64,000 bases of DNA from Lentilactobacillus parabuchneri DSM 5707 = NBRC 107865. Its GTDB lineage: Bacteria > Bacillota > Bacilli > Lactobacillales > Lactobacillaceae. Each line of letters starts with the position of its first letter. The first letter of the stretch is position 1. Positions 1 to 8,918 of the stretch are shown here, piece by piece. Position numbers and translations under genes: made by a program. The stretch spans positions 124,001 through 188,000 of the forward strand of contig NZ_AZGK01000004.1 in the NCBI RefSeq assembly GCF_001435315.1, given 5' to 3'. The notes beneath the pieces were generated by a model. That model saw only the letters and a list, made by a program, of their open reading frames with translations, had not been told where the DNA came from and did not search any database.

Positions 1-84
1 TGTAGTCGAGTGGGTCAAATAATATCGAAGTACCAAAAAGGCGTCGAGTTAAAAACTGATACTTTTGGCCCGGCCCCTCGTTTA

Positions 85-1392
85 TTATCTTTGTGGTTGC
101 GTATAGTAAAGCTTCAAAGTATCGCCATATTTGGCAGAAGCGTTGGCAGCAACCGTAGCTGATTTATTGAAATAATAAGTCGGTGTAGACGTTGTGCCAT
201 CAGCGTTGGTAACCGCGACACCAGTGAGTGTTGCCAACTTGTTAGAGTCACTAAAGATCGTATTATCAAATACTTTGGCAGGAATCGTTCCCTGGGTATT
301 ACTTGAAAAGACCGCCATTTCAGCATCTGTCAAAATTGGATAAGTGTTCGCCTTCAACTGTGAAGGGCTAATCTGTTGACCCGTATTCGTCAGATAATAG
401 GCCACGGGTGACGTAAAGTTCATGGTCACCGGATCAACGTAGATGAGATAATCGTTGGTCCCCACCGTCACACTGGCAGGCAAATTTGTGGGGCTTTGGG
501 TATCGCTAATCTTATACCCAGTTGGGACGTTCTTGGTCGCCACCGTCGTTAGTTCAGTTGGGTTATTAAGAATGTCACCTAATTTGGCGCCGTTTGTCAA
601 AGTGGCACTATCCTTTAAATCCGTTTTTTGAATAATCCAAGTGTAAGCGCCGACTGATTGTCCGGCAGCATTAACGTAGTTGATCTTCACACTGTTATCC
701 TTGGTGGCTGGTTGTGAGTTTGGGGCGTTCAAACCACCAGAATAAACCCAACCCACAATCGCAGAATTCTTATCATCAGTGACTTTGTAATATAGGTAGT
801 TTTCCCGAGTCTTCATTGCTGCATCTGAAATTGTAAATGTATCGCCGGCGGTATAGCTACTCATGTCGACTTGCTTAGCCTTATACTGTGACCATTTTGG
901 ATCAACCCACAGCGTATATTTATTGATATTATTAAGCGTATAACCGGTTTTTTGAACCGGCATATTGGCATTTTCCATGGTGTTGGCGGGATTCACCCCA
1001 CCCGAAAAGGTGCCTGAAACATTGCCACCGTAAATCCAACCACGGTAGACGCCATTAAACGACACAATTTTGTAGTAAACAGACCCCCGGTTAGTGGTGG
1101 CAACCCGGTAAGCTCTGAAATACTGACTTGATTTTTTAGACGTCCCGTATCTTTGCAGCGTGTACTTTGATGCAATAACCCGTGCACCCCGCAACGTACC
1201 AGCTTTAGTGTACAAGGCACTGGTTCCGTTGGTCGTCACGTTACGATTTTGTGGTGCAGTCTGTAAAGCTTGGTTACTTGTTATTCGTGCGTAAGACTTC
1301 GCACTTACATTGGTGGTTAAAATACCCGTTGTAGCAGTCAATGAAATTGCCGCAAGCCCCAAAATCAGCGATTTGTTGAGATTCAAATGCAT
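85..1392 (-). CDS. Secreted surface protein with SH3/SLAP-like repeats
   Basis: The predicted protein has 435 residues when started at the internal Met at 1392, which follows a GGGGAG ribosome binding site; an upstream in-frame start at 1428 has no better site. Residues 1-31 form a typical signal peptide (basic N-terminus, hydrophobic core, NVSA-KS cleavage region). Two similar segments (about residues 60-130 and 155-235) end in YYKI...RGWIYGGNV and YYKV...GWVYSGGL, a pattern of small SH3-like wall-associated domains in lactobacilli. The C-terminal half is Thr/Asn/Ser rich with no recognised enzyme motif and no LPXTG anchor. I infer a non-covalently attached or released surface protein; its function is unknown. 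The same YY...GWVxSGYL pattern recurs in the secreted proteins at 54.3-56.8 kb. Confidence 0.75.
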   Translation of the reverse strand: MHLNLNKSLILGLAAISLTATTGILTTNVSAKSYARITSNQALQTAPQNRNVTTNGTSALYTKAGTLRGARVIASKYTLQRYGTSKKSSQYFRAYRVATTNRGSVYYKIVSFNGVYRGWIYGGNVSGTFSGGVNPANTMENANMPVQKTGYTLNNINKYTLWVDPKWSQYKAKQVDMSSYTAGDTFTISDAAMKTRENYLYYKVTDDKNSAIVGWVYSGGLNAPNSQPATKDNSVKINYVNAAGQSVGAYTWIIQKTDLKDSATLTNGAKLGDILNNPTELTTVATKNVPTGYKISDTQSPTNLPASVTVGTNDYLIYVDPVTMNFTSPVAYYLTNTGQQISPSQLKANTYPILTDAEMAVFSSNTQGTIPAKVFDNTIFSDSNKLATLTGVAVTNADGTTSTPTYYFNKSATVAANASAKYGDTLKLYYTQPQR

Positions 1393-1448
1393 AACCTTCA
1401 CTCCCCATAATCTTTCGAATCCAATCATAATTGGCGTTAATTAAATGT

Positions 1449-1473
1449 TACCATGTTAAATTTTAATATGGTA
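1449..1473. promoter_or_regulatory. AT-rich palindrome upstream of the surface protein gene
   Basis: TACCAT and ATGGTA arms enclose a TTAAA/TTTAA inner repeat, giving a nearly perfect 25-bp palindrome about 57 bp upstream of the start at 1392. It could be an operator or lie within the promoter; no regulator can be named from sequence alone. Confidence 0.35.
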
Positions 1474-1525
1474 CCTTTCCAGCTGAATTAACCCAATCGA
1501 CTCGGTGTTGTAACCTTGTAGACAC

Positions 1526-1552
1526 AAAAAGCTGGAGAGTTAACTCCAGCTT
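1526..1552 (-). terminator. Rho-independent terminator
   Basis: A GCTGGAG/CTCCAGC stem, extended by A-T pairs, with a 6-nt loop is followed on the minus strand by a T run. It lies just after the stop of the surface protein gene ending at 1565. Confidence 0.85.
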
Positions 1553-1564
1553 CCCGACTACAGA

Positions 1565-3541
1565 TTACTTTTTGTAACTCATCACCACAATCCGATGTGA
1601 TTCGCCCTCAATGACCAACTTTTTATTGGCAGTCACATAGTCACCGTTCTTTAGCTGATAACGCGTCGTCAGATTATGTTTGACTAACCGTTTCACGTTC
1701 AAAATGGTCCACTTCTTATACGTTTTGGTTCGCCCTGTCAGATTCTTATTCTTATACGCGTGAATTCCATTTTTGGCGATAACCGTGATTTTTTTGTTCC
1801 AACGTGCCGATTGATAATAAACATTTTCCACATAGTTTCGATTAGCCGTAATGTAACCAACTTTGCCAGCCGTTTTGGACTTATGATTAACGTCACGAAC
1901 CTTGTATCTTAACGCACCCCCATTTGAACGGGAATAGCCCGTCACGACAAACATCGGCCGATCAGTTTGCTTAACCTTAGGATACTTAACAATTCGTTGT
2001 GTTTTCCTAAACGTCGCATCTTTATAGAGATAAATTGTCTTGGTCGCATAAACAGCAGCGCCCTTGACTGCAGCGTAATTGGGTAAGCCGGTTCCATTTG
2101 GATTACTAGGAGTGGTCGGATTCCAAGAAGAATTACCACTACCCCCGTTCTCATTGCCAGCATTTGAATTCGTGGAAGATCCACCATTATTGTGGCTGCC
2201 ACCTGGAACCGTTACTTGAATAGTCTTGCTAATCGTCCGTTTTACGGAATCTGAATATACTGCCTCATAAGTGTAGGTCACATTATATACACCTGGTGTG
2301 CTGGTATCTAAAGTACCATCAGAATTGATATGCCCATTGTTCGAGGTTACCTTAACGTTGTCCTTCGTAACGGGAATTTCCGTCGCAGTTGAATTGTTCT
2401 GCTGCTTTGGATCATACAATGTAACGTGATCCAACGGATTCCACTTTGTATTCCGAGTAACGGTTGCGTTATCAGCAACCAGTACCTTAACTACCTGCCA
2501 GTTGATGCCACCAATGCCATTATGATTTAGAATATCGCGCATATATTTAAAATAATCAGGATCAGTGGGCGTTGATCCGCCTGGATACCCGGCTGTAAAA
2601 CTCTCATATGTTAACAAACGGTTCGTCCATACCGGGGCATATCCACGACTCTGGAGCATGTCCCAAAACGGTTGACCGTTGTTGGCAGACATTTGGTCGC
2701 CCAAGACCCGGTATGTTGCATTACTAAATAAAGTTGTGCCGTCATTTGTTCCCAATCCCTTATTAACATTATCAATTTCAATGTCATTTTCAAGGTTAAA
2801 CTGTGGCATTAACGGTTGAACGTCAGTTGCCTGTCTATAGTAGCCATCCTGGTCTTTATATGTCACCAAATATTGACCCTTCATAAAATCAGGATACGTT
2901 TGAACGTCTATTGGAAGGCCGACCCGAAAATAAAGTGATGTACCGTCAAATTCCCAGTTGTTTTCTCGAACCTCATAATACGCGTTCGTATACACGAGGC
3001 CTATCCCATCGTAAGCAAGCGGAACAGCTACATCAATTGACTGCTGTGGCTTTAAACTCCCGTTGATGACGATATTACTATTCCCATATGGCTTAGTGAT
3101 CGTAAATTGTCCTAAGGTCCCACCAGTGATCACAGCTGCTGTCGCAGGATCTCCAACCGGAAGAAACGGTGCACTTCCACCGGACAGATCTTTTGGAAAT
3201 CTCAAAAATTGAGCAACCGAGATATCAGCTCCCCCAGTTGGATTGCTATTTTTCAAATAAAGATGTTCATAAAAATACGGTTTATTAGAGAGTTTCCAAA
3301 CATCATTATTGATCAGTGTCTGTCTTGAAGATCCTCCATAGTTCGAGTTATCTCCATTAGCGGAAATGTATACGGCATGCTCCAAACCGTTACTATATTT
3401 TGCTGGTGTTGTATACCTTGGCGCTGCACCATTGTATAAACTGCTATCCGCACGCGCATTATTCAAACCAAACAACCCAAACAATCCGAATACTCCCAAT
3501 AATAACGCGAAGTGGCCTATTATTCTGATCTGCTTTTTCAT
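1565..3541 (-). CDS. Secreted surface protein with Ig-like and DUF5776-type C-terminal domains
   Basis: The start at 3541 (MKKQIRII) follows a GGGGGAG ribosome binding site and gives 658 residues; a Met 12 codons upstream lacks a site. Residues 1-32 are a signal peptide ending near NNARA-DS. The long N-terminal region (about 33-370) is unrecognised and rich in Tyr, Asn and Gly. A segment around 375-450 (ending SKTIQVTVPGG) looks like a DUF5011-type Ig-like domain. A Ser/Asn/Gly-rich linker follows, and then about 150 basic, Tyr-rich residues (starting near YAAVKGAAVYAT) match the look of the DUF5776/SLAP module that binds cell wall in Lactobacillaceae. No catalytic motif is visible. It is probably displayed on the cell surface and may act in adhesion; that role is inference. 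It has its own terminator. Confidence 0.75.
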   Translation of the reverse strand: MKKQIRIIGHFALLLGVFGLFGLFGLNNARADSSLYNGAAPRYTTPAKYSNGLEHAVYISANGDNSNYGGSSRQTLINNDVWKLSNKPYFYEHLYLKNSNPTGGADISVAQFLRFPKDLSGGSAPFLPVGDPATAAVITGGTLGQFTITKPYGNSNIVINGSLKPQQSIDVAVPLAYDGIGLVYTNAYYEVRENNWEFDGTSLYFRVGLPIDVQTYPDFMKGQYLVTYKDQDGYYRQATDVQPLMPQFNLENDIEIDNVNKGLGTNDGTTLFSNATYRVLGDQMSANNGQPFWDMLQSRGYAPVWTNRLLTYESFTAGYPGGSTPTDPDYFKYMRDILNHNGIGGINWQVVKVLVADNATVTRNTKWNPLDHVTLYDPKQQNNSTATEIPVTKDNVKVTSNNGHINSDGTLDTSTPGVYNVTYTYEAVYSDSVKRTISKTIQVTVPGGSHNNGGSSTNSNAGNENGGSGNSSWNPTTPSNPNGTGLPNYAAVKGAAVYATKTIYLYKDATFRKTQRIVKYPKVKQTDRPMFVVTGYSRSNGGALRYKVRDVNHKSKTAGKVGYITANRNYVENVYYQSARWNKKITVIAKNGIHAYKNKNLTGRTKTYKKWTILNVKRLVKHNLTTRYQLKNGDYVTANKKLVIEGESHRIVVMSYKK

Positions 3542-3678
3542 ATAAACTCCCCCAGAATATAACAAAATTAATAACATTTAATTGATACTTTTATTATACC
3601 AGTTGAGTATCTATTTGGCCTCTAAAACCTGTTCAAAAGAGAGGTTACAAACCGCGTGGACCTCAATATCTGGAGCGC

Positions 3679-3708
3679 AAAAAAGGCATCCCCAAACCAG
3701 GCATGCCT
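3679..3708 (-). terminator. Terminator of the MFS exporter gene
   Basis: AGGCAT (3684-3689) pairs with ATGCCT (3703-3708), followed on the minus strand by six T residues. The stem is short, so efficiency is uncertain. Confidence 0.6.
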
Positions 3709-3736
3709 CAAAAATTTATCCATATATAAATATCAC

Positions 3737-4945
3737 TTACGCAATAACCTTGTCTTTCTTATAAGCCACGATGACGACCACAATATTGATCAAAACAATC
3801 AACGTTGTCATCAAAAATACATAGCGATAATCTAAGATCCCAGCGACTCCCGACGCTAACATCGGCCCGACAACGGCCCCCATCGCCTGGAAGGACTGGT
3901 TATAACTAAAGATTCGACTCACCGATCTCGATGGCGCTTCAAGGGTCATAACCGTTTGCGTGATCGGCAGTAACGCTGCGTTGGCAATCCCAATCAAGAA
4001 CCGCAGAACTCCTAGCATCACAACTGTGGTAACAAAAAACATCGGGAAGAAAACGACGGCCGAGAATATCAGGCCTGCTAACAAGATTTTCTCCGGCCCA
4101 ATGTGGTCGCCGAGTCGTCCCAGATACGGGGCCGCAAAGATCGTCGCAATCCCCGGCAGCGCAGCGATGACCCCACTGGTAAAGGCGACATTTCCCTGGC
4201 TGTGCATGAGTTCTTTAACAAACAAACTGATAATTGGGTTGATCGACGTCGTTGCCGCCATCACCAACATTGATGAGATGATCATTGCCCAAACAACCCG
4301 CTTGTGTTTAATGCCTTTAAACGCGTCCTTGATTCCAGTTTTAGCGCCCTTCTTAATTGGCGTGAAGTCCTCTTTAACAAAGAACCAAGTCGACAGCGAA
4401 GCTAAAAACATCATAAACCCAAACATGTAAAATGGTAGGCGGTAACCGAAGACACCTGAAAGGTACCCACCAATAATCGGTCCAATCAGCTGGCCACCGA
4501 CGTTTCCAGTGGTCAAAGTCCCCATGGTCTTGCCGCTGTCCTCCGTCGGAACCTCACTGGCAATCAGTGCGTATGCGTTATTAATGTAGCCTGAAAAAGT
4601 TCCTTGAATAAAGCGAATGATGATTAAAAACCAAACGTTTGGCGATAATCCTGTCAGCGTCGCACTGATCGTCATCCCAATGGCCGCTCTCAGCAGCATC
4701 GGTTTTCGTCCGGTCTTATCGGCCAAGTTCCCCCACATCGGCGAGACAATCGCCTGACTTAAAAAAACGCCGGAAAATGCCAGCCCAGCATAAAGCGTCA
4801 GCTGCCATTTGGGGAAGTTACCCATTTCAGATATAAATAATGGTAGAAACGGCATCGACATGCTGGCGCCGGCACCGGTGGCAAAGTTGCCAAACCAAAG
4901 CGCCCACAGGTTTTTCTTCCACTGAGGTGTTGCAGATTTTGTCAT
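3737..4945 (-). CDS. MFS drug efflux transporter (DHA1-type, 12 TM)
   Basis: The 402-residue protein has about 12 hydrophobic segments and the MFS motif A between TM2 and TM3 (GNLADKTGRKPML). A proline/glycine-rich TM5 segment (GPIIGGYLSGVFGYR) fits antiporter motif C. The overall look is that of the MdtG/YusP-like DHA1 group of Firmicutes proton antiporters, which export structurally varied drugs. The substrate cannot be deduced. It is a single-gene unit, divergent from the Lrp regulator at 5128, with its own terminator. Confidence 0.8.
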   Translation of the reverse strand: MTKSATPQWKKNLWALWFGNFATGAGASMSMPFLPLFISEMGNFPKWQLTLYAGLAFSGVFLSQAIVSPMWGNLADKTGRKPMLLRAAIGMTISATLTGLSPNVWFLIIIRFIQGTFSGYINNAYALIASEVPTEDSGKTMGTLTTGNVGGQLIGPIIGGYLSGVFGYRLPFYMFGFMMFLASLSTWFFVKEDFTPIKKGAKTGIKDAFKGIKHKRVVWAMIISSMLVMAATTSINPIISLFVKELMHSQGNVAFTSGVIAALPGIATIFAAPYLGRLGDHIGPEKILLAGLIFSAVVFFPMFFVTTVVMLGVLRFLIGIANAALLPITQTVMTLEAPSRSVSRIFSYNQSFQAMGAVVGPMLASGVAGILDYRYVFLMTTLIVLINIVVVIVAYKKDKVIA

Positions 4946-5127
4946 GATTTTCCAAGACCCTTACTAAATTCGAATTTTAGATACAAAATTTATTATAACG
5001 ATTATTGTTGTAGGTGGCAATTATCTTTGACAAATGCCACGCTTTCTGAAAAACGAGGCGTCCAAAGAAACCCACTCAATCGTGAATGGTATAATGAATG
5101 CAAAATATTTTTAAGAGGAGAATTCGA

Positions 5128-5574
5128 ATGGACAAATTAGACCGCAAAATTTTAAATATCATCCAAGAGGATGGAAGAGCTTCAATTAAGAGCATTGCTG
5201 AACAATGTTTTATTTCTGCTCCCTCAGCGTCCGTTCGGCTTCAAAATCTTGAGAGTCATGGCTTTATCAACGGCTACACCGCAGACGTAAATTATGAGAA
5301 ATTAGGCTACCTGATCAAAGCGTTTGTCAGGATCGATGTCAGTTACGTGGAAATGCCGAAATTCGTGAAATTTATTTCAAAGATTCCCAATGTGGTTGAA
5401 TGTAATTACATTACTGGGGACGCATCCGTCCAACTAAAAGTCTTTTACAAGACCATGACTGAGTTAAACGAGTTCAATGCATCCCTCAAGGACTTTGGCT
5501 ACAGCCATACCAACGTTGCGTTTACGACCAATATTGGTCCCCGACCACTGAAGCTTCCCGAAGACGATGCGTAA
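5128..5574 (+). CDS. Lrp/AsnC family transcriptional regulator
   Basis: The start at 5128 (MDKLDRKIL) is chosen because AGAGGAG lies 7-8 bases upstream; it gives 148 residues, the usual size. An N-terminal winged helix-turn-helix (residues about 4-50, RASIKSIAEQCFISAPSASVR as recognition region) is followed by a beta-alpha-beta RAM ligand-binding domain (about 65-140). Lrp proteins sense amino acids and form dimers to octamers. The neighbour at 5783 is an amino acid permease on the same strand, so local control of that permease is a reasonable inference. Confidence 0.88.
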   Translation: MDKLDRKILNIIQEDGRASIKSIAEQCFISAPSASVRLQNLESHGFINGYTADVNYEKLGYLIKAFVRIDVSYVEMPKFVKFISKIPNVVECNYITGDASVQLKVFYKTMTELNEFNASLKDFGYSHTNVAFTTNIGPRPLKLPEDDA

Positions 5575-5782
5575 TACCAGCCTCTGAAAAAAATATTTTG
5601 TTTTCATAGGCAAACCGTCAATTCTGCCTTATTTTCATGAAAATATTATCAAATTTACAAAATCATCTAAAAACTTCCGCCCCAAACCGCTCAATTTCGA
5701 CACGGTCGTGTTAGGATAATGGCAAATTAATTAGAGGCCTCTAATTCAATTCATCATTTCCAAACAGGGAGGAAGTTTATTC

Positions 5783-7183
5783 ATGCAAAAAACAGAAGTA
5801 ACCAAAAACGCTGACGGCACCCGCCGCTCCTTGAGCAACCGTAACGTTCAGATGATCGCTATCGGAGGCACGATTGGAACTGGATTATTCTTAGGATCCG
5901 GAACCACAATCAGCAAAACCGGTCCATCGATTTTATTAGTTTACTTAGTATTAGGGATCTTTTTCTTCTTAATGATGCGGGCGTTGGGTGAAATGCTTTA
6001 TTCCGACCCATCACAACACACGTTTGTTGCCTTTATTACCCGCTATTTGGGACCAACAGTCGGCCACTTCACTGGTTGGACCTATTGGCTGGGCCTTTCT
6101 TTTTGTGCCATGGCTGAAATTACTGCCATCTCTACATACGTCCAGTTTTGGTTTCCAACTATTCCATCGTGGATCATCCAATTGGTGTTCTTGGGCACCT
6201 TGGCCGGCGTTAATCTGATCGCTGCCAAGTTATTTGGTGAAGCAGAGTTCTGGTTTGCGTTAATCAAAATTGTCGCCATCCTTGCTCTGATTGCAACAGG
6301 TGCGTTCATGATGTTTAGCCATTCGGTCACACCGTTGGGACATGCATCAATTCAAAACATTTCCCAAAACTTCTCAATGTTCCCACACGGTGCAATGAGC
6401 TTTATTTCTGCCTTTCCAATGGTCTTCTTTGCTTTTCAAGGCATTGAATTCGTCAGCATTACCATCGGCGAAGCCCAAACACCACACAAGATTATCAAAA
6501 AAGCCGTTAATGAAACGTTGCTTAAAATTTTGATTTTTTACTTTGGTGCTTTGATTGTCATCATGGGAATTATTCCATGGACGCATTTAAACGCTGCCAG
6601 CAGCCCGTTTGTTCAAGTATTCAAATTAGCCGGCTTCCCAGCCGCCGCTGCTATTATTAACTTCGTTGTATTGACGTCGGCTTCCTCATCGTTGAACAGC
6701 TTTATTTTCTCAGCCGGCCGTCACTTCTACCAACTGGCCACCGAAACGCCTGAAGACAGCTTCATGCACCGCCACTTTGCCAAAATTTCTAAAAATGGGG
6801 TTCCAGTTGCCGCAATTACCATGTCGGCTTTCTGCCTACTGATCACACCTTTGATGAGTTTGACCAATGCGACTGCCTCGGTCTTCACGATCGTAGCAGG
6901 TTCTTCAAACGACATGTACATTTTGGTTTACGCCTTGGCAATGATTGCCCACCGGAAATACCGCCAATCAAGCGACTTCCTACCAAATGGATTCAAGATG
7001 CCTTGGTATAACATTACCAGCCCACTGACAATTGCGTTTTTTGCGATTATCTTCGTGACCCTATTCTTCATCCCACAAGATATTATCGGAGCTGTGGGTG
7101 CCATCATTTGGACCATCGTGTTTGGTGGTGTGACTTACATGCATCAACGCAGTATGGCAGTGGCCAACCCGGAAAATGATTAA
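5783..7183 (+). CDS. Amino acid permease (APC superfamily, AAT family)
   Basis: The 466-residue membrane protein starts after GGGAGGAAG and carries the AAT family N-terminal signature (IAIGGTIGTGLFLGSG in TM1) plus GEMLYSDPSQHTF. About 12 TM helices span residues 20-455. TM6 has FFAFQGIEFVSITIGEAQTP, where APC carriers contact substrate and proton. It resembles the CycA/YifK/AnsP group, but the amino acid cannot be named. It lies 208 bp downstream of an Lrp regulator gene and ends in a strong terminator. Confidence 0.88.
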   Translation: MQKTEVTKNADGTRRSLSNRNVQMIAIGGTIGTGLFLGSGTTISKTGPSILLVYLVLGIFFFLMMRALGEMLYSDPSQHTFVAFITRYLGPTVGHFTGWTYWLGLSFCAMAEITAISTYVQFWFPTIPSWIIQLVFLGTLAGVNLIAAKLFGEAEFWFALIKIVAILALIATGAFMMFSHSVTPLGHASIQNISQNFSMFPHGAMSFISAFPMVFFAFQGIEFVSITIGEAQTPHKIIKKAVNETLLKILIFYFGALIVIMGIIPWTHLNAASSPFVQVFKLAGFPAAAAIINFVVLTSASSSLNSFIFSAGRHFYQLATETPEDSFMHRHFAKISKNGVPVAAITMSAFCLLITPLMSLTNATASVFTIVAGSSNDMYILVYALAMIAHRKYRQSSDFLPNGFKMPWYNITSPLTIAFFAIIFVTLFFIPQDIIGAVGAIIWTIVFGGVTYMHQRSMAVANPEND

Positions 7184-7194
7184 CAATTTCAATT

Positions 7195-7266
7195 AAAAAA
7201 TCTAAGATCAAATCTAGTGACAACTGTTTGAAGACAGCGATAACTAAATTCGGTCTTAGATTTTTT
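7195..7266. terminator. Bidirectional terminator between permease and xylulokinase
   Basis: AAAAAATCTAAGA (7195-7207) and TCTTAGATTTTTT (7254-7266) form a 13-bp perfect stem with A and T runs on both sides and a smaller CTGT/ACAG hairpin in the loop. It can serve both convergent genes. Confidence 0.85.
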
Positions 7267-7302
7267 GTGTTTTCGGTGATTTTACCAATCCCGTTTCATG
7301 AT

Positions 7303-7327
7303 TGGCCGATCCTCATCAAATCGGCCA
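7303..7327. terminator. Hairpin after xylulokinase gene
   Basis: TGGCCGAT (7303-7310) pairs with ATCGGCCA (7320-7327) across a 9-nt loop, 19 bp beyond the xylB stop. There is no T run, so it may assist the bidirectional terminator at 7195-7266 or protect the 3' end. Confidence 0.5.
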
Positions 7328-7345
7328 TTTCAGTTAGGTTTGTTC

Positions 7346-8854
7346 CTAACTGTTATCACGACGAAAATCGACCAACTCATGTGTGATTTGCTTTGTGCTT
7401 GGATAAATCTTTCGATAAATATCGTGTAATCTTTGGTATTTTTTGACGTTTTCAGGTTCCGGCAAAAAGACATCTTTGAATTGAACGAAGACTTTCGAGC
7501 ATTGAGAAACATCCTTGTACCACCCAACGCCAACTGCAGCCAGCATCGCGGCACCCAGACCCGGTCCCTGCTCATTTTGAAGTGAAATCACTTTAACATT
7601 AAAGATATTCGCCTGAATCTGCTGCCACAATGGGCTTTTAGCGCCGCCGCCAATGGAGACCACCGTGTCAAATTGACTGCCCTTTTCTTCATAGAGATCA
7701 AGAATGTCCCTAAACGAGAAAATAATGCCTTCAAGAACCGCTCGGACAAAGTCGTAACGCCGATGAATCCCGTCGATGCCGATAAAGCTGCCACGGATAT
7801 CGGCATCGGCATAGGGTGCTCGTTCACCAACAATGTACGGGGCAAATAGCAGACCATTGGCACCAACAGTTGATTTGCCAGCACTTTCAACAACCTCCGT
7901 AAAGTCCTCGTTTTCAGCGAAGGTTTTCTTAAACCAACTGAGTGAATATCCAGCAGCCAAGGTAACCCCCATTGAATAGTAAGCGTCAGGGATGGCGTGG
8001 TCCTCATACTGAATCACACCATCGTAATTGGTCTCCTTCTTGAGCTCATACTTGAGAATTACGCCGGAGGTTCCGATACTTGAAAGGACCTTGGTGGGAC
8101 CGTCAATTCCGGCGCCAACAGCACCACAAGCGTTGTCTGCGCCGCCAGCAAAGGTCTTGGTGTCAGTGGACAGTCCTGAATATTCGGAATACCAGTCATC
8201 AATATGGCCGGTTTCATCGATTGAACGGACCAACGGTGGACACAGACTGGCAGGAATATCGAATGCATCAAGGATTTCTTGGCTCCAGCGCTGTTTGTCG
8301 ACATCCAGCATGACCGTTCCGGTGGCATCGGAATAATCAATTGCCAACTTGCCGGTCATCCGGAAGCGTAGGTAGTCTTTTGGCAGCAGCATCGTTGTTG
8401 CTTGTTTAAAGATTTCCGGTTGGTTTTCTTTAACCCACAGTAATTTGGGCAGGGTAAATCCTTCAAGTGGCTTGTTATGAGTGATTTCAACGAACCGCTC
8501 ACCCATCTTGTCCATGATCTCTTCTCGTTGCTTAGTAGAACGCGTATCGTTCCAAAGCATCGCTGGCCGCAACACTTTATGATTCTTATCCAGCAACACG
8601 AGGCCGTGCATCTGGCCTGAATAGCTGATTCCCTTAATGTCTTCAGGCTGGATGCCATCCTTTAAAATAAGGCGCACGATGGATACCGTCGTCGCACTTA
8701 CCCAGTCTTCCGGATCTTGTTCAGCATAACCGGGTTTTGGCTGATCTAACGGAAAATCCATCCCTTCTTGAGCAATAATATCACCGGCTTTGGTAACCGC
8801 CGTGACTTTTACAGAACTTGTGCCAAGGTCAACGCCCAATACGCAATCAGTCAT
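7346..8854 (-). CDS. xylB: Xylulokinase (FGGY sugar kinase)
   Basis: Starting at 8854 ([14 protein letters not shown]), preceded by AGGAGG, the protein has 502 residues, normal for xylulokinase. The N-terminal phosphate-binding motif DLGTSSVK, the SGQMHGLV segment typical of xylulokinases, and the C-terminal [14 protein letters not shown] segment are all visible. It phosphorylates D-xylulose to xylulose 5-phosphate with ATP, feeding the phosphoketolase pathway used by heterofermentative lactobacilli. No xylose isomerase, transporter or XylR lies nearby, so the gene is not in a classical xyl operon here. Related FGGY kinases for other pentuloses are a less likely alternative. Confidence 0.85.
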   Translation of the reverse strand: MTDCVLGVDLGTSSVKVTAVTKAGDIIAQEGMDFPLDQPKPGYAEQDPEDWVSATTVSIVRLILKDGIQPEDIKGISYSGQMHGLVLLDKNHKVLRPAMLWNDTRSTKQREEIMDKMGERFVEITHNKPLEGFTLPKLLWVKENQPEIFKQATTMLLPKDYLRFRMTGKLAIDYSDATGTVMLDVDKQRWSQEILDAFDIPASLCPPLVRSIDETGHIDDWYSEYSGLSTDTKTFAGGADNACGAVGAGIDGPTKVLSSIGTSGVILKYELKKETNYDGVIQYEDHAIPDAYYSMGVTLAAGYSLSWFKKTFAENEDFTEVVESAGKSTVGANGLLFAPYIVGERAPYADADIRGSFIGIDGIHRRYDFVRAVLEGIIFSFRDILDLYEEKGSQFDTVVSIGGGAKSPLWQQIQANIFNVKVISLQNEQGPGLGAAMLAAVGVGWYKDVSQCSKVFVQFKDVFLPEPENVKKYQRLHDIYRKIYPSTKQITHELVDFRRDNS

Positions 8855-8876
8855 GTTGTTTCCTCCTGACATATAA

Positions 8877-8907
8877 CCATTTGATCCATTGGGTTCGGAT
8901 CAAATGG
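8877..8907 (-). terminator. Hairpin after uvrA2 gene
   Basis: CCATTTGATCC and GGATCAAATGG form a perfect 11-bp stem with a 9-nt loop between the UvrA-like gene and xylB. No T run follows on the minus strand, so termination is possible but not certain. Confidence 0.5.
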
Positions 8908-8918
8908 CTTGTCTTATT

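Noticed and set aside
1-84. Terminator for the first surface protein gene
   Set aside because: The GC-rich GGGCCGGGCC segment lacks a matching arm and a T run within the window, so no terminator can be supported.
3960-4430. 156-codon ORF opposite the MFS exporter
   Set aside because: It is antisense to conserved membrane helices; its composition is a mirror of the MFS coding strand.
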